A stretch of DNA of 64,000 bases from UBA8752 sp002172485 (GCA_042089915.1 JBELJZ010000007.1:33980-97979); one strand, 5' to 3'. Counted from the first letter of the stretch, positions 44,499 through 54,310 are shown. Numbers and translations are program-made. Notes: generated by a model not told the origin, from the letters alone.

Positions 44499-45431
44499 TT
44501 ATTGGGCGTATTGGTTACGAACTGCAGCCACGGAATTTGAAATCGCCGTCAACGTGGCGTCGTCAAACTCGACTTCCGGGCCGCCACTGATGACCACCGT
44601 TCCATCCTCTGCAGCCGTTGCAGCGGCGGCATTCTCGGTGATCTTCACCCCTGCAAAAGCAGCCTCAACCGGCTCCAAGGCCGCTTTCATTCGGTCGAGG
44701 GCTTCCGTGGATTCGTAGCTGTCCAGCAGGCCCATGAGGTTGTCCAAGGTCATTTTCTGCTCTGCAATGCGCAGTTGCAGGTCAGCCGTGGAACCATCGA
44801 TTCCGCGGGTCCCGAGGTATACACCCTCGATCCAACCACCGGCTGCCATCAGGCCGCTGACTTCCTCCATGCCATTCTCACGGAACCGTCCATTGAGTGC
44901 GTAGAACGTCTCGGTCACGATGCTGACCAAAGAATCGCGGACGTCGCGGTTGTTGTCTGCACGGGCAATCAAGTCTGCGTTGATGATGTCCCCGACCCCA
45001 AGGCCATCGCACAGGCGGCGGCAGGTGTTGAGGTAATCGACCGAGGCTTGGTTCTGGTTGAAGATGACGCTGTAGCTAAGGTCACCGGCATAGATGCCGA
45101 GGTTGACGGCTTGCGCCTCCGTGGTGGCGTATCCAGTGGCCTTGTCCACGGCATTGAGTGCCCCTGCATCGAAACGAATGCCACTGCGATCGAGCAGCAA
45201 GGCAGTCTCAATCGGAGAAGGGACGGCATGGAAGATTTTCTTGAACGCCTTTTGTCGGCGCGCAGGCATCATGCCTTCCTTACTCACCTCCTGTTGGGCA
45301 GCAGCAGGCTGATCTTCTTGGCCAGCGTCGTGGCTGGCTTCCCCACAGCTGAAGAGCAGGAGGGCAATGGGCAGGGCAATCCAAGCGGAAGTCAACCGCT
45401 GGTTCGTCATTCGGGCAAAAGCGCGTTTCAT
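44499..45431 (-). CDS. putative lipoprotein of unknown function
   Basis: 310 residues with a lipobox LFSC (Cys29) after a hydrophobic stretch, hence probably a lipid-anchored periplasmic or outer-membrane protein. The mature region is mainly helical: an N-terminal Gln/Ala-rich linker, then FKKIFHAVPSPIETALLLDRSG, SVIFNQNQASVDYLNTCRRLCDGLGV, and a helix pair to the C-terminus. The 'PSP-ET' phrase near residue 70-80 is seen in unnamed Bacteroidota lipoproteins. An internal ATG at 45410 is an alternative start. Function unknown; see finding on the pair. Confidence 0.65.
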   Translation of the reverse strand: MKRAFARMTNQRLTSAWIALPIALLLFSCGEASHDAGQEDQPAAAQQEVSKEGMMPARRQKAFKKIFHAVPSPIETALLLDRSGIRFDAGALNAVDKATGYATTEAQAVNLGIYAGDLSYSVIFNQNQASVDYLNTCRRLCDGLGVGDIINADLIARADNNRDVRDSLVSIVTETFYALNGRFRENGMEEVSGLMAAGGWIEGVYLGTRGIDGSTADLQLRIAEQKMTLDNLMGLLDSYESTEALDRMKAALEPVEAAFAGVKITENAAAATAAEDGTVVISGGPEVEFDDATLTAISNSVAAVRNQYAQ

Positions 45432-45589
45432 GGAAATTCCAATATCGTTGATTCAGCAAATTGAGCCCGCGCAACCCTGCGGCAGGCTTCACAGTACGAA
45501 AGTTATCCTCCCGGGAAGGTGGAAGCTGTCATCTTCGGCCACCGGCCGCGTCAGAATCGACTGAGAACCGCCGTTGCGCCCCCCGTACC

Positions 45590-48448
45590 TCAGTGCGCCT
45601 CGAGCCAGTCCTGACCGGTCTGGGCCTCCACCTCCAGTGGCACGGCCAATTCCACTGCGCGCTCCATGTGCGATTGAACCAGTTCCCGCACAGCCTCGAC
45701 TTCGTTCGCCGGGACATCGAACACGAGTTCGTCGTGCACCTGCAGAATCATGCGGGCCGCCAATCCCCCTTCTTCGAGGGCGCGGTGGATGTGGATCATC
45801 GCAATCTTGATGATGTCGGCCGCTGAGCCCTGGATGGGGGCATTGATGGCGTTGCGTTCGGCAAAACCGCGCACCACAGCATTGGCACTGGTGATGTCCG
45901 GCAGCCAGCGTTTGCGGCCCAGCACCGTTTCCACGTAGCCCTTCTCCTTGGCCTCTTCGACCACCCGGGTCTGGTACGCCTTGAGGTCCGCGAATTCAGC
46001 GAAATAGGCCTCGATGATCCCCTTGGCCTCCCTCCTTGGAATCTTCAGGGTCTCAGCGAGTCCGAATGCGCCCTGCCCGTAGAGGATGCCGAAGTTGACC
46101 GCTTTGGCCTGGCTTCGTTGTCCGCGGTCCACCTCCTCCGCCGGGACGCCGAACACCTTGGCTGCCGTCGCCGTGTGGATGTCCGCACCCTCGAGGAAAG
46201 CGGCGCACAATCCGCGGTCCTGACTCAAGGCGGCCACGATGCGCAGCTCGACTTGACTGTAGTCGGCCGCCAGCAACACATGGTCCTGGTCGCGGGGGAC
46301 GAACGCCTTGCGAATTTCCCGGCCGCGCTGGGTCCGAATGGGGATGTTTTGCAGATTCGGCTGGGTGCTGCTCAAGCGGCCCGTTGCCGCCACCGCCTGC
46401 ATGTACTGGGTGTGAATCCGACCTGTCTCAGGGTCGACCAATTCCGGCAGGGGACGCACGTAAGTGGACAGAAGCTTGTTCAGCTGCCGGTATTCCAAGA
46501 CCTCCGCAACGATGGGGTGCTTGTCCACAAGCTTTTGCAGGACATCCTCGCCCGTGGCGTATTGGCCTGTTTTCGTCTTCTTGGCCTTTTCAGTGATGGC
46601 CAAATGATCGAACAGCACTTCGCCCAGCTGCCTTGGAGAATCGATGGAAAAGGGCACCCCCGCATGGGCCTGGATGGACTCGGTCAGCTTGCGCAGGTCC
46701 TCCTGCAAACCCTCCGCCATGGCACGAAGCACGTCCACATCGAGCCGGACGCCCTCCATCTCCATGTCGGCCAGAACGGGTACGAGGGGCATTTCCACAG
46801 CTTCGAGGATGTGGCGCTCGGGGGAGCCTTCCGGCATCCTTGCCTCCAACACCTCGGCCAAGCGCAAGGTGATGTCGGCGTCCTCACAGGCGTAATTCAC
46901 CACATCCGCCGGCGGGATGTCCGCCATCGTCTTCTGATTCTTGCCCTTCTTCCCCAGCAGGTCGGTGATGGGAATGGTTCGGTAAGCCAGCTCCGTCTCC
47001 GCGAGGTAATCCATGCCGTGCTTCATGTCCGGCTGAAGGACATAGTGCGCCAGCATGGTATCGAACACCGGGCATTGGATGGTCACACCTGCCCGGCGCA
47101 TCACCTTGAGGTCATACTTCCAATTCTGGGCGACCAGCACCTTGTCTTTGGACGACCAAACCGAGGCAAAGGCGTCGAGTACCTTGCAGACCTCGGGGTC
47201 CTGCGACTGGAGCGTCTCCGCCCCGCCCAGCGGGACCGGAACATACCAGCCCGAGCCGGCCTTCGTCGAGAAGCTCATGCCGACCATCCGCGCTGTCCGG
47301 GCATCCAAACCGGTCGTCTCCGTGTCGAAGGCAAACCGGTCGGCCCCGGCCACTTCCTTGCACACCTCGGCCCACAATTCCGGCGTGTCCGCCATGCGGT
47401 AATCCACCTTTTCGGCGTCGAAGGCATCCAACCCACCGCCAGACTCCGCCTCTCCCGAGGTCGCCTCATCGCCGCCGCCAAACATGTCCATCTGGGCATC
47501 GGCCGGGCCAGCTGCGGATGCGGGCGCGGGCGCGGTTGATTTGGACGCACCGCCAGTGGCCGCAGCCCCAAGGACACGACGCGCCAGCGTGCGGAATTCC
47601 AGAGACTCAAACACAGCCAACAGCTTCTCCGCGTCCGGGTCTTGCACGCGCATCGCTTCGAAGTCCGCCTCCACCGGTACATCCAATGCGATGGTCGCCA
47701 ACCGCTTGGACAGCTGGGCCTGCTCGCGGAAATTCTCGAGGTTTTCTTTTTGCTTGCCCTTGAGCTCCTCCGTGGAGTCCAACAAGGTTTCCATCGACCC
47801 GTACTTGGCGAGCAGCTTGGCCGCGGTCTTCGGCCCGATGCCCGGCACTCCAGGGATGTTGTCGGCGCTGTCGCCCATGAGGCCCAGCAAGTCGATGACT
47901 TGCTCCGTACGTTCAATGCCGAACCGCTCACACACCTCCGCCGGCCCCCAGATGTCGGGCGGATTGCCCGATCGGCCAGGCCGGAACATGCGCACCTTTT
48001 CGGTGACGAGCTGACCGTAGTCCTTGTCCGGGGTCATCATGTAGACATCGAAGCCGGCTTCTTCCGCCTTGACCGACAACGCGCCAATGGTGTCATCCGC
48101 TTCATACCCTGGAATGGTGATCGTCGGAATGTTGAGCGCATCCGCCACTTCGAGCACCCGCGGAACGCTGGCCCGGATGTCCTCCGGCGTCTCGTCCCGA
48201 TTGGCTTTGTATTCGGTGTACTCCTCGTGGCGGAATGTCGGCCCGGGTGGGTCAAAAACCACCGCGATGTGGGTGGGCTTCTCGTTTTTCAGGACATCCA
48301 GCACGGTGGTGGTGAAGCCGAATACGGCGCTGGTGTTCTGGCCTTTGCTGTTGATCCGCGGATTCCGGATGAAGGCATAGTATGCTCGGAAAATCAAGGC
48401 ATACGCGTCGAGCAGGAAGAGTTTCTTGTCGGATTCAGCGGTCAACAT
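45590..48448 (-). CDS. polA: DNA polymerase I
   Basis: Repair and Okazaki-fragment polymerase. 952 residues: 5'-3' exonuclease (about 1-290; FLLDAYALIFRAYYAF, YEADDTIG, GDSADNIPGVPGIGPKTAAKLL), an Ala-rich linker (about 290-345), a 3'-5' exonuclease that keeps the FAFDTETTGLDARTA acidic pair, and family A polymerase (about 560-952; LLAADYSQVELRI, AKAVNFGILYGQG, LQVHDELVFDV). All three activities look intact, whereas many bacterial homologues have lost the proofreading residues. The start at 48448 is eight bases after a TAATTTG element. Confidence 0.96.
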   Translation of the reverse strand: MLTAESDKKLFLLDAYALIFRAYYAFIRNPRINSKGQNTSAVFGFTTTVLDVLKNEKPTHIAVVFDPPGPTFRHEEYTEYKANRDETPEDIRASVPRVLEVADALNIPTITIPGYEADDTIGALSVKAEEAGFDVYMMTPDKDYGQLVTEKVRMFRPGRSGNPPDIWGPAEVCERFGIERTEQVIDLLGLMGDSADNIPGVPGIGPKTAAKLLAKYGSMETLLDSTEELKGKQKENLENFREQAQLSKRLATIALDVPVEADFEAMRVQDPDAEKLLAVFESLEFRTLARRVLGAAATGGASKSTAPAPASAAGPADAQMDMFGGGDEATSGEAESGGGLDAFDAEKVDYRMADTPELWAEVCKEVAGADRFAFDTETTGLDARTARMVGMSFSTKAGSGWYVPVPLGGAETLQSQDPEVCKVLDAFASVWSSKDKVLVAQNWKYDLKVMRRAGVTIQCPVFDTMLAHYVLQPDMKHGMDYLAETELAYRTIPITDLLGKKGKNQKTMADIPPADVVNYACEDADITLRLAEVLEARMPEGSPERHILEAVEMPLVPVLADMEMEGVRLDVDVLRAMAEGLQEDLRKLTESIQAHAGVPFSIDSPRQLGEVLFDHLAITEKAKKTKTGQYATGEDVLQKLVDKHPIVAEVLEYRQLNKLLSTYVRPLPELVDPETGRIHTQYMQAVAATGRLSSTQPNLQNIPIRTQRGREIRKAFVPRDQDHVLLAADYSQVELRIVAALSQDRGLCAAFLEGADIHTATAAKVFGVPAEEVDRGQRSQAKAVNFGILYGQGAFGLAETLKIPRREAKGIIEAYFAEFADLKAYQTRVVEEAKEKGYVETVLGRKRWLPDITSANAVVRGFAERNAINAPIQGSAADIIKIAMIHIHRALEEGGLAARMILQVHDELVFDVPANEVEAVRELVQSHMERAVELAVPLEVEAQTGQDWLEAH

Positions 48449-48503
48449 GGGACAGGCAAATTAGCCCGAAGGCCCCGCCAGACCGCCCATTCGCTGCCTT
48501 CGG

Positions 48504-49007
48504 TTATCGCGACTTGTACACGGGAACCGTACTGCATGGCTCGCCGAACATCAGCGACTTGACGACCGGCTGCAGCCGCTCCACGAGGCGCATTGCGGGA
48601 CCCGCACCCGATTTCAGACCACACCCCTTGACGACCAAGCGTTGTCCGGCGTATTCCGCGGGATCCAATTCTTCTGCAATGCGCGCCAGCACCGCCCCCT
48701 CCAAGTCTTCAGGAAGGCAATCGTGCACGCTCGCCGCGACCCCTTGCAGTCGGGATGTCACCAGCATCCACACCCATTCCGGAACGATGGCTTCTGCGCT
48801 GCAATGCAACGCCACGTCGGCCCCTTCGAACGGGGTCACATCCCACTCCTGAAGCCAAGCCCGAAACTCCTTTTCCCGGATCGCCAAGCCCTGCCAGAGC
48901 TGGGGGGCCAAATCGAGGTCGCACAGGGTTCTCTGCCGGAGCAAGGCCGACAAATCGAGCTGTACGATGCCACTTTCTTTCACGCGGTTGCGGATGGTGT
49001 CGTCCAT
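48504..49007 (-). CDS. DUF2480 family protein
   Basis: A 167-residue soluble protein resembling the Bacteroidota DUF2480 family: an N-terminal RNRVKESGIVQLDL, a central LAIREKEFRAWLQEWDV, VALHCSAEAIVPEWVWMLVTS, and a C-terminal LVVKGCGL...QPVVKSLMFGEPCSTVPVYK. Conserved cysteines (CSAEAI, KGC, EPCSTVP) could bind a metal, but no activity is known. In other members it is often near Fe-S assembly genes; here it sits between dxs and polA. The start at 49007 is where family similarity begins. Confidence 0.8.
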   Translation of the reverse strand: MDDTIRNRVKESGIVQLDLSALLRQRTLCDLDLAPQLWQGLAIREKEFRAWLQEWDVTPFEGADVALHCSAEAIVPEWVWMLVTSRLQGVAASVHDCLPEDLEGAVLARIAEELDPAEYAGQRLVVKGCGLKSGAGPAMRLVERLQPVVKSLMFGEPCSTVPVYKSR

Positions 49008-49060
49008 GGTGGCGAAGGTCGGTCGGACCTGTGGCTCGAAACAAAAAGGAGTCCGGCGGG

Positions 49061-51001
49061 TCAGCCGGCTTTCTGAGCGCTGGCTTGGACGCCCACCAGT
49101 TTGCGGGCTGCGGCGGAGATGTCCTCGACATTGTAGCCACACTCGCTGTAGAGCTCCGGTTGGGTGCCGTGTTCAACCCAGCGGTCGGGAACGCCGAGTC
49201 GGACCACTCGGGCTGCGTAGCCCTGGTCGGCTGCGAATTCGAGCACCGCACTGCCCAAGCCACCTTGGATACTTCCGTCCTCGACCGTGACCACCTTGTC
49301 AAACTTCCCGAAGACCTCGTGCAGGAGGGTTTCGTCGAGCGGCTTCACGAAGCGCATGTCGTACATGGCGGCCGAGACGCCCTCCGCCTCAAGCTGTTCT
49401 GCTGCCTGGAGGGCGTGGTTGCCGAGGTGGCCGATGCCGAGAATGGCGATGTCATCACCGGTCCGAACACGACGGCCTGTTCCCACCTTGATCTTGCGCA
49501 ACGGCGTTTTCCATTCGGTCATCACGCCCTTTCCGCGCGGGTAGCGGATGCTGAACGGACCGTGGTTGTCGGCAGACGCCGTGTACATGAGGTTTCGCAA
49601 CTCCTCCTCGTTCATCGGTGCGGACACAATCATATTGGGAATGCACCGCATGTAAGCGAGGTCAAACACGCCGTGGTGCGTGGGGCCATCGGCGCCCGCC
49701 ATGCCGGCGCGGTCGAGGCAGAAGACCACGTGCAGGTTCTGCAGGGCCACGTCGTGCACCACCTGGTCGTAGGCCCGTTGCATGAAGGAGCTGTAGATGT
49801 TGCAGAACGGCACCATGCCCTGTGTGGCCATGCCCGCAGAGAAGGTGACAGCATGCTGCTCGGCGATGCCCACGTCAAAAGCGCGTTCCGGCATGGCCTC
49901 CATCATGAATTTCAGGGAGCAACCCGTCGGCATGGCCGGGGTGACCCCGACGATGCGCTCGTCTTTCTCGGCGAGCTCGATGATGGTGTGCCCGAAGACG
50001 TCTTGGTATTTCGGCGGCTCGGGTGCCTTGGGCGCGACCTTGATGATCTCGCCGGTATCCTTGTTGAACAGCCCGGGGGCGTGCCATTTGGTTGGGCTGC
50101 CGGCCTCGGCCGGTGCATACCCCTTGCCCTTCGTGGTGATCAGGTGCAACAGCTTGGGCCCGGGAATGTCCTTGAGGTCCCGCAGCACGTGCTCGACCTG
50201 CTCCACATCGTGGCCGTCAATGGGGCCGAAGTATCGAAAATTCAGGGATTCGAAGAGGTTGGACTGCTTGAGCAAGGACCCCTTGACCATGTCGCTCACC
50301 TTCGATGCGATGGTCTGTGCGTCCGGTCCAAACTTGGAGACTTTGCCCAGCAATTGCCACACCTCATCCTTCACACGGTTGTATGTATGGGAGGTCGTGA
50401 TGTCCGTGAGGTAATCCTTCAACGCCCCGACATTGGGGTCAATCGACATGCAGTTGTCGTTGAGGATCACAATCATGTCGTTGTCCTGCCAACCGCCGTG
50501 GTTCAAACCTTCAAAGGCCAATCCCGCTGTCATGGCACCGTCGCCGATGACCGCGATGTGCTGGCGCTTGTCGCCCCGGATCTTGTTGGCGACGGACATG
50601 CCGAGGGCCGCACTGATGCTGGTGGAGCTGTGTCCGACGCCGAAGGTGTCGAATTCACTTTCGCTGCGCTTAGGAAAACCGCTCAACCCGTTGTGCACTC
50701 GGTTGGTGTGGAACTGGTCCCGGCGCCCGGTCAGGATCTTGTGCCCGTAGGCTTGGTGCCCGACGTCCCAGACAATCTGATCCTCGGGGGTGTTGAAGAC
50801 ATAGTGGAGGGCCACAGTCAATTCAACCACACCCAGGCTGGCACCGAAGTGACCGCCCTTTTCGCTGACCACGTCCACAATGAATTGGCGGAGCTCATCG
50901 CACACCTGCGGCAAGTCCTCCACACCGCACTCCCGACGCAAGTCGGCAGGCTCGGTGATTCTCGACAAGAGGGGGCCGGCGGAATAAGGGGTGTCGGACA
51001 T
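49061..51001 (-). CDS. dxs: 1-deoxy-D-xylulose-5-phosphate synthase
   Basis: ThDP enzyme condensing pyruvate and glyceraldehyde 3-phosphate, the entry to the MEP isoprenoid pathway and a precursor source for thiamine and PdxJ. 646 residues with GHFGASLGVVELTVALHY, the ThDP motif AVIGDGAMTAGLAFEGLNHGG...NDN, DGHDVEQV and a transketolase C-terminal domain (VEDGSIQGGLGSAVLEF). Length and motifs are canonical. A good promoter (TTG-N24-TAAGTTTG) lies 36 bases upstream. Confidence 0.96.
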   Translation of the reverse strand: MSDTPYSAGPLLSRITEPADLRRECGVEDLPQVCDELRQFIVDVVSEKGGHFGASLGVVELTVALHYVFNTPEDQIVWDVGHQAYGHKILTGRRDQFHTNRVHNGLSGFPKRSESEFDTFGVGHSSTSISAALGMSVANKIRGDKRQHIAVIGDGAMTAGLAFEGLNHGGWQDNDMIVILNDNCMSIDPNVGALKDYLTDITTSHTYNRVKDEVWQLLGKVSKFGPDAQTIASKVSDMVKGSLLKQSNLFESLNFRYFGPIDGHDVEQVEHVLRDLKDIPGPKLLHLITTKGKGYAPAEAGSPTKWHAPGLFNKDTGEIIKVAPKAPEPPKYQDVFGHTIIELAEKDERIVGVTPAMPTGCSLKFMMEAMPERAFDVGIAEQHAVTFSAGMATQGMVPFCNIYSSFMQRAYDQVVHDVALQNLHVVFCLDRAGMAGADGPTHHGVFDLAYMRCIPNMIVSAPMNEEELRNLMYTASADNHGPFSIRYPRGKGVMTEWKTPLRKIKVGTGRRVRTGDDIAILGIGHLGNHALQAAEQLEAEGVSAAMYDMRFVKPLDETLLHEVFGKFDKVVTVEDGSIQGGLGSAVLEFAADQGYAARVVRLGVPDRWVEHGTQPELYSECGYNVEDISAAARKLVGVQASAQKAG

Positions 51002-51037
51002 GGTTCAGACCCAATGATTAAGGGCGTGAGGGAAGAA

Positions 51038-51072
51038 CAAACTTAGCCCATTCATGTTCCCGTCCCTCCCAA
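51038..51072 (-). promoter_or_regulatory. promoter (TTG - 24 bp - TAAGTTTG) for dxs
   Basis: Exact -7 match TAAGTTTG (51045-51038) with a TTG (51072-51070) 24 bases upstream, slightly beyond the usual spacing; 36 bases before the dxs ATG. Confidence 0.5.
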
Positions 51073-51112
51073 GAGGCGCAAAGGGCCAAGTGCCGGAGGC
51101 TGAAAGGCCGGA

Positions 51113-51808
51113 TTAGGCAGTCGCGACGGCGGTCGCCAAAGCGGCGAGCATGGCCCGGCCATCGGTGTTGCCAAGGGCTTCACTGCATGCCCGCTCAGGG
51201 TGGGGCATCATGCCGAACACATTGCCCCCAGCATTGCAGACCCCAGCAATGTGGTCCACTGAACCGTTGGGGTTGAACTCGTCGCCAATGCCGCCATCTG
51301 GACCGCAATACCGGAACAAGATTTGGTCTCCGTCTTCCAGTGCGTCCAGCCCAGCATCATCGATGGTGTAGTTGCCCTCGCCGTGGGCAATCGGAATGCA
51401 CAGTGGCTGGCCATCGGGCAGGCCGGCGGTCATAGGGGCCATGAGGGACTCCGGACGCAGCAGGACGTTGCGGCAAATGAACTTGCGGCTTTCGTTGTGG
51501 CGCAACGCACCCGGCAGCAAGCCCGCCTCGCAGAGCACCTGGAATCCATTGCAGACACCGAGGACCAGTCCGCCGCGGCCCGCATGGGCCACCACCTCAT
51601 CCATGATGGGGGAAAATCGCGCGATGGCTCCACTGCGGAGATAGTCTCCGTAGCTGAAGCCACCGGGCAGGACCACCAGGTCGACCCCTTTGAGGTCGCG
51701 GTCCTTGTGCCAGAGCCGCTCGATCTTGAACCCAAGTTCCGTGCCGAGGGCATATTCCATATCGTGGTCGCAGTTGGACCCCGGGAAGGTGATGACGCCG
51801 ACTTTCAC
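51113..51808 (-). CDS. purQ: phosphoribosylformylglycinamidine synthase subunit PurQ
   Basis: Glutaminase subunit supplying ammonia to the FGAM synthase step of purine synthesis. The 231-residue class I amidotransferase has the nucleophile in GVCNGFQVL (Cys86), the triad HPERA (His203, Glu205), and PGSNCDHD at the N-terminus, a PurQ hallmark. The start is GTG at 51808 (no ATG fits the conserved N-terminus). No purS or purL lies beside it. A separate PurQ implies a multi-subunit PurLQS complex, although many Flavobacteriales encode one large fused PurL. See finding. Confidence 0.93.
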   Translation of the reverse strand: MKVGVITFPGSNCDHDMEYALGTELGFKIERLWHKDRDLKGVDLVVLPGGFSYGDYLRSGAIARFSPIMDEVVAHAGRGGLVLGVCNGFQVLCEAGLLPGALRHNESRKFICRNVLLRPESLMAPMTAGLPDGQPLCIPIAHGEGNYTIDDAGLDALEDGDQILFRYCGPDGGIGDEFNPNGSVDHIAGVCNAGGNVFGMMPHPERACSEALGNTDGRAMLAALATAVATA

Positions 51809-51838
51809 GTCGGTAAAGGTCGCACTCCCGATTCAGAT

Positions 51839-54310
51839 TCAGCGGGCAATCCGCCAAGTCTTTTGTCCACCACTCCGTGCACCTTGCCAACGCAACAAGC
51901 ACACCGCCGGCAAATCCCATGCCGACAGCTGCAAGGGAACGCCCGGAGCGCCCTGAAGCTGCAGCACGATGCGGCCCGTCAAGTCGAAGACATCCACTGT
52001 GAACGCCTCCTCAGCGTGAGAGATGGCCCACCCTCCGGCGTCCCGGTACAATTCCGGGTCCGTGGCCAATCCAGCCTCGCCGACGCTGTTGACCATCTCC
52101 ACGGTCACCACAGTCTGCTGGGTGTCTGAGCAGTAGTCATTCCAGGCGTTGAGCCCCACGGTGTATGCACCTGCGGCAGTAAACACGTGGATCGGTACGC
52201 TGTCCGTGCTCGCCGATCCGTCCCCGAAATTCCATTGGTAGGACGTGGCGCCGGTGCTCGCATTGCCAAAGGTGACCTCCGCTTCACCATCCACGAGGGT
52301 GACCAGGGCCTCCTCGAGGACCATCGCCGCTTCCACCTGCGGCGCTGCCAGAACGTCCACTTCGGTGGTGTCGGCGCACCCTGCCGCATCGGTGATCACC
52401 GCAACGTACTGTCCGGCCGCCACCACATCGATGTCTGCCCCCACGTCTCCGTGGGCCCAGTCCACCGTGTAGGGCGCCTGTCCACCTTCAATGTCGAGGT
52501 GCACGCTACCATGGTCATCGTAACATCCGATGTGATCCGGCATGGCCTGGATGGCAAAGAGGCCTTCACCACTTTCCCAAGCCGTGACTTCGACCACCTC
52601 CGCGACATCCGAGCATCCGTCGGTCAGTGCGGTGACCGTGTAGGTGCCCATGCCGAGCCCTTCGAAAGCTCCGGTGGGTCCCGTACCTGAGAAGATGCCG
52701 GCCGCTTCGCCGGCGGCATCGGTCAAGGTGAACGACGTGGTCAACAGCGGTCCGCTCACTTCAATGGACCCGTCCTCGGAACTCGCGCAGGCCGTGGCCT
52801 CCACAGCAGCAGAGATGCCCGCACTGCGCACCACGTTGAACCGATGGTGGTCTGAGCTGGTCGTGGTGGTGAATTCGTAGGTGAACCCAGGGGCAATGCC
52901 ACCGCTCCACCCCGTCTCCACGTCTTCCAGCGTCAGACAGACGTTGTCCGGAACCGTTGGGAATTCGAGGGTCAACAAATTGCTACTGGACGCCTTGATC
53001 CACACTGGAATCGTCTCCGTCCCTGCCGCAGTCCGGTTCACCATCACGCCGATGGAATCCGCTGTATGGGTGTAGATGTCCAGGTTGTTCCGGCCCCGGA
53101 AGGCGGAACTAAACGCCGCGTCTTCTTTCCGATCGTAGTCGCCGTCGCCAAGACCATAGCCAACGATGCATTGCTCGCTGCGAATGGCGTCTGCCATTTC
53201 CATGGTGAGCACGCCTGCCGAAGTCACTTCACCCTGTCCGGCCCACTGGGCCTTGGATACCAAGGAGGCTTCCGTGAACTCCATGGTGAACGCCGTATCC
53301 GCAATCGTCCAGAAGGCGTTGCCCGGGGCCACAATGCCCGCTTCTCCGAAGAGACCCAGTCCGCCCACCTGGGCCACCCAAGTCTGCAAGGAGTCCACCC
53401 AGCGATAGGTGGCCCCCAAACTGCCTGGACCTTGGGTGCCCACGGCATTGAGGTCCACGAATCCCGTCAAGGGATTGGCCACCAGGTTCCACCCTCGCCA
53501 GCTGGCGCTGGCCGCTTCAGCCGTGATGTTCACCGACGCCGAGACCACGGGTTCACCCGCCACCGTGAACGTGTAATTTCCAGCCGGAAGGGAGCACGTG
53601 AAGCCGCTCCCGACTTCCAATTCGTCCGAGTCGATGAGGCTCTGGTACGTAGTGCCGGATTCCACCCACTGCTTGACGTACACGGCGCCAGGTTGGTCCA
53701 GGAATGCCGAGGCGGTGGCGCCTGCCAATCCCGATCCCACTTGGTGCGTGTAGGGACTCGTCTTGGTCCAATCATAGCGACGCAGCGCCTGGCCGACAAT
53801 GCTGCCTCCAGCGGAGGTCAATCCCGAAGCCCCTTCCAACACCAGCATGCCCGCCGTTTCAACGGTGGCTTCTTGGAGGGACAATTCACCCCGGATGGAA
53901 ACCGTATCCATCAAGGTGGTGGTGCCCACGCCGCAATCGAGGAAGGCCAGGTTTGCAGGCCCACACTGGTGCGGGCCTTCGCCAACGAAGTACACGCGGC
54001 CTTCGACTTCGCCCTCGTTGACCCACTGGGTACCCACTTCGATCCGGGCAGAGGCCGACAAGGCCAAACTGGCGTCGGCGGTGACCACCACCGAATTGGC
54101 CCGGACCGTATCAGCTTCCGACACCAGGATCGCGTGGCCGCCAAGGATGGTCACGTCGTGCTCAGCACTGGGGACACAACCGCAGTCCCAACTGGCAGCA
54201 TCATTCCAAAGTCCGCCTTGCATGGAGTTCACAGCTTCGCCGACCGAGGACTGGGACCAGCCGCTCAGCACCAAACACAACAACAGGAGGAGGATGAAGT
54301 GGGATTTCAT
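51839..54310 (-). CDS. large secreted mosaic protein with T9SS C-terminal tail
   Basis: 823 residues. Signal peptide (about 1-20, LSGWSQ); an N-terminal strand-rich region beginning GLWNDAASWDCGCVPS, seen at the head of beta-helix surface proteins; a long middle region with WRGWNLVANPLTGFVDLN; SprB-like repeats (GCYDDHGSVHLDIEGGQAPY... AAGCADTTEVDV); a PKD domain (SYQWNFGDGSASTD...AYTVGLNAW); and a C-terminal Por secretion tail (VDVFDLTGRIV, ending KTWRIAR). Predicted to be exported by the type IX system and attached to or released from the cell surface, perhaps in adhesion. The start is the ATG at 54310; a small hairpin lies directly before it. Confidence 0.8.
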   Translation of the reverse strand: MKSHFILLLLLCLVLSGWSQSSVGEAVNSMQGGLWNDAASWDCGCVPSAEHDVTILGGHAILVSEADTVRANSVVVTADASLALSASARIEVGTQWVNEGEVEGRVYFVGEGPHQCGPANLAFLDCGVGTTTLMDTVSIRGELSLQEATVETAGMLVLEGASGLTSAGGSIVGQALRRYDWTKTSPYTHQVGSGLAGATASAFLDQPGAVYVKQWVESGTTYQSLIDSDELEVGSGFTCSLPAGNYTFTVAGEPVVSASVNITAEAASASWRGWNLVANPLTGFVDLNAVGTQGPGSLGATYRWVDSLQTWVAQVGGLGLFGEAGIVAPGNAFWTIADTAFTMEFTEASLVSKAQWAGQGEVTSAGVLTMEMADAIRSEQCIVGYGLGDGDYDRKEDAAFSSAFRGRNNLDIYTHTADSIGVMVNRTAAGTETIPVWIKASSSNLLTLEFPTVPDNVCLTLEDVETGWSGGIAPGFTYEFTTTTSSDHHRFNVVRSAGISAAVEATACASSEDGSIEVSGPLLTTSFTLTDAAGEAAGIFSGTGPTGAFEGLGMGTYTVTALTDGCSDVAEVVEVTAWESGEGLFAIQAMPDHIGCYDDHGSVHLDIEGGQAPYTVDWAHGDVGADIDVVAAGQYVAVITDAAGCADTTEVDVLAAPQVEAAMVLEEALVTLVDGEAEVTFGNASTGATSYQWNFGDGSASTDSVPIHVFTAAGAYTVGLNAWNDYCSDTQQTVVTVEMVNSVGEAGLATDPELYRDAGGWAISHAEEAFTVDVFDLTGRIVLQLQGAPGVPLQLSAWDLPAVCLLRWQGARSGGQKTWRIAR

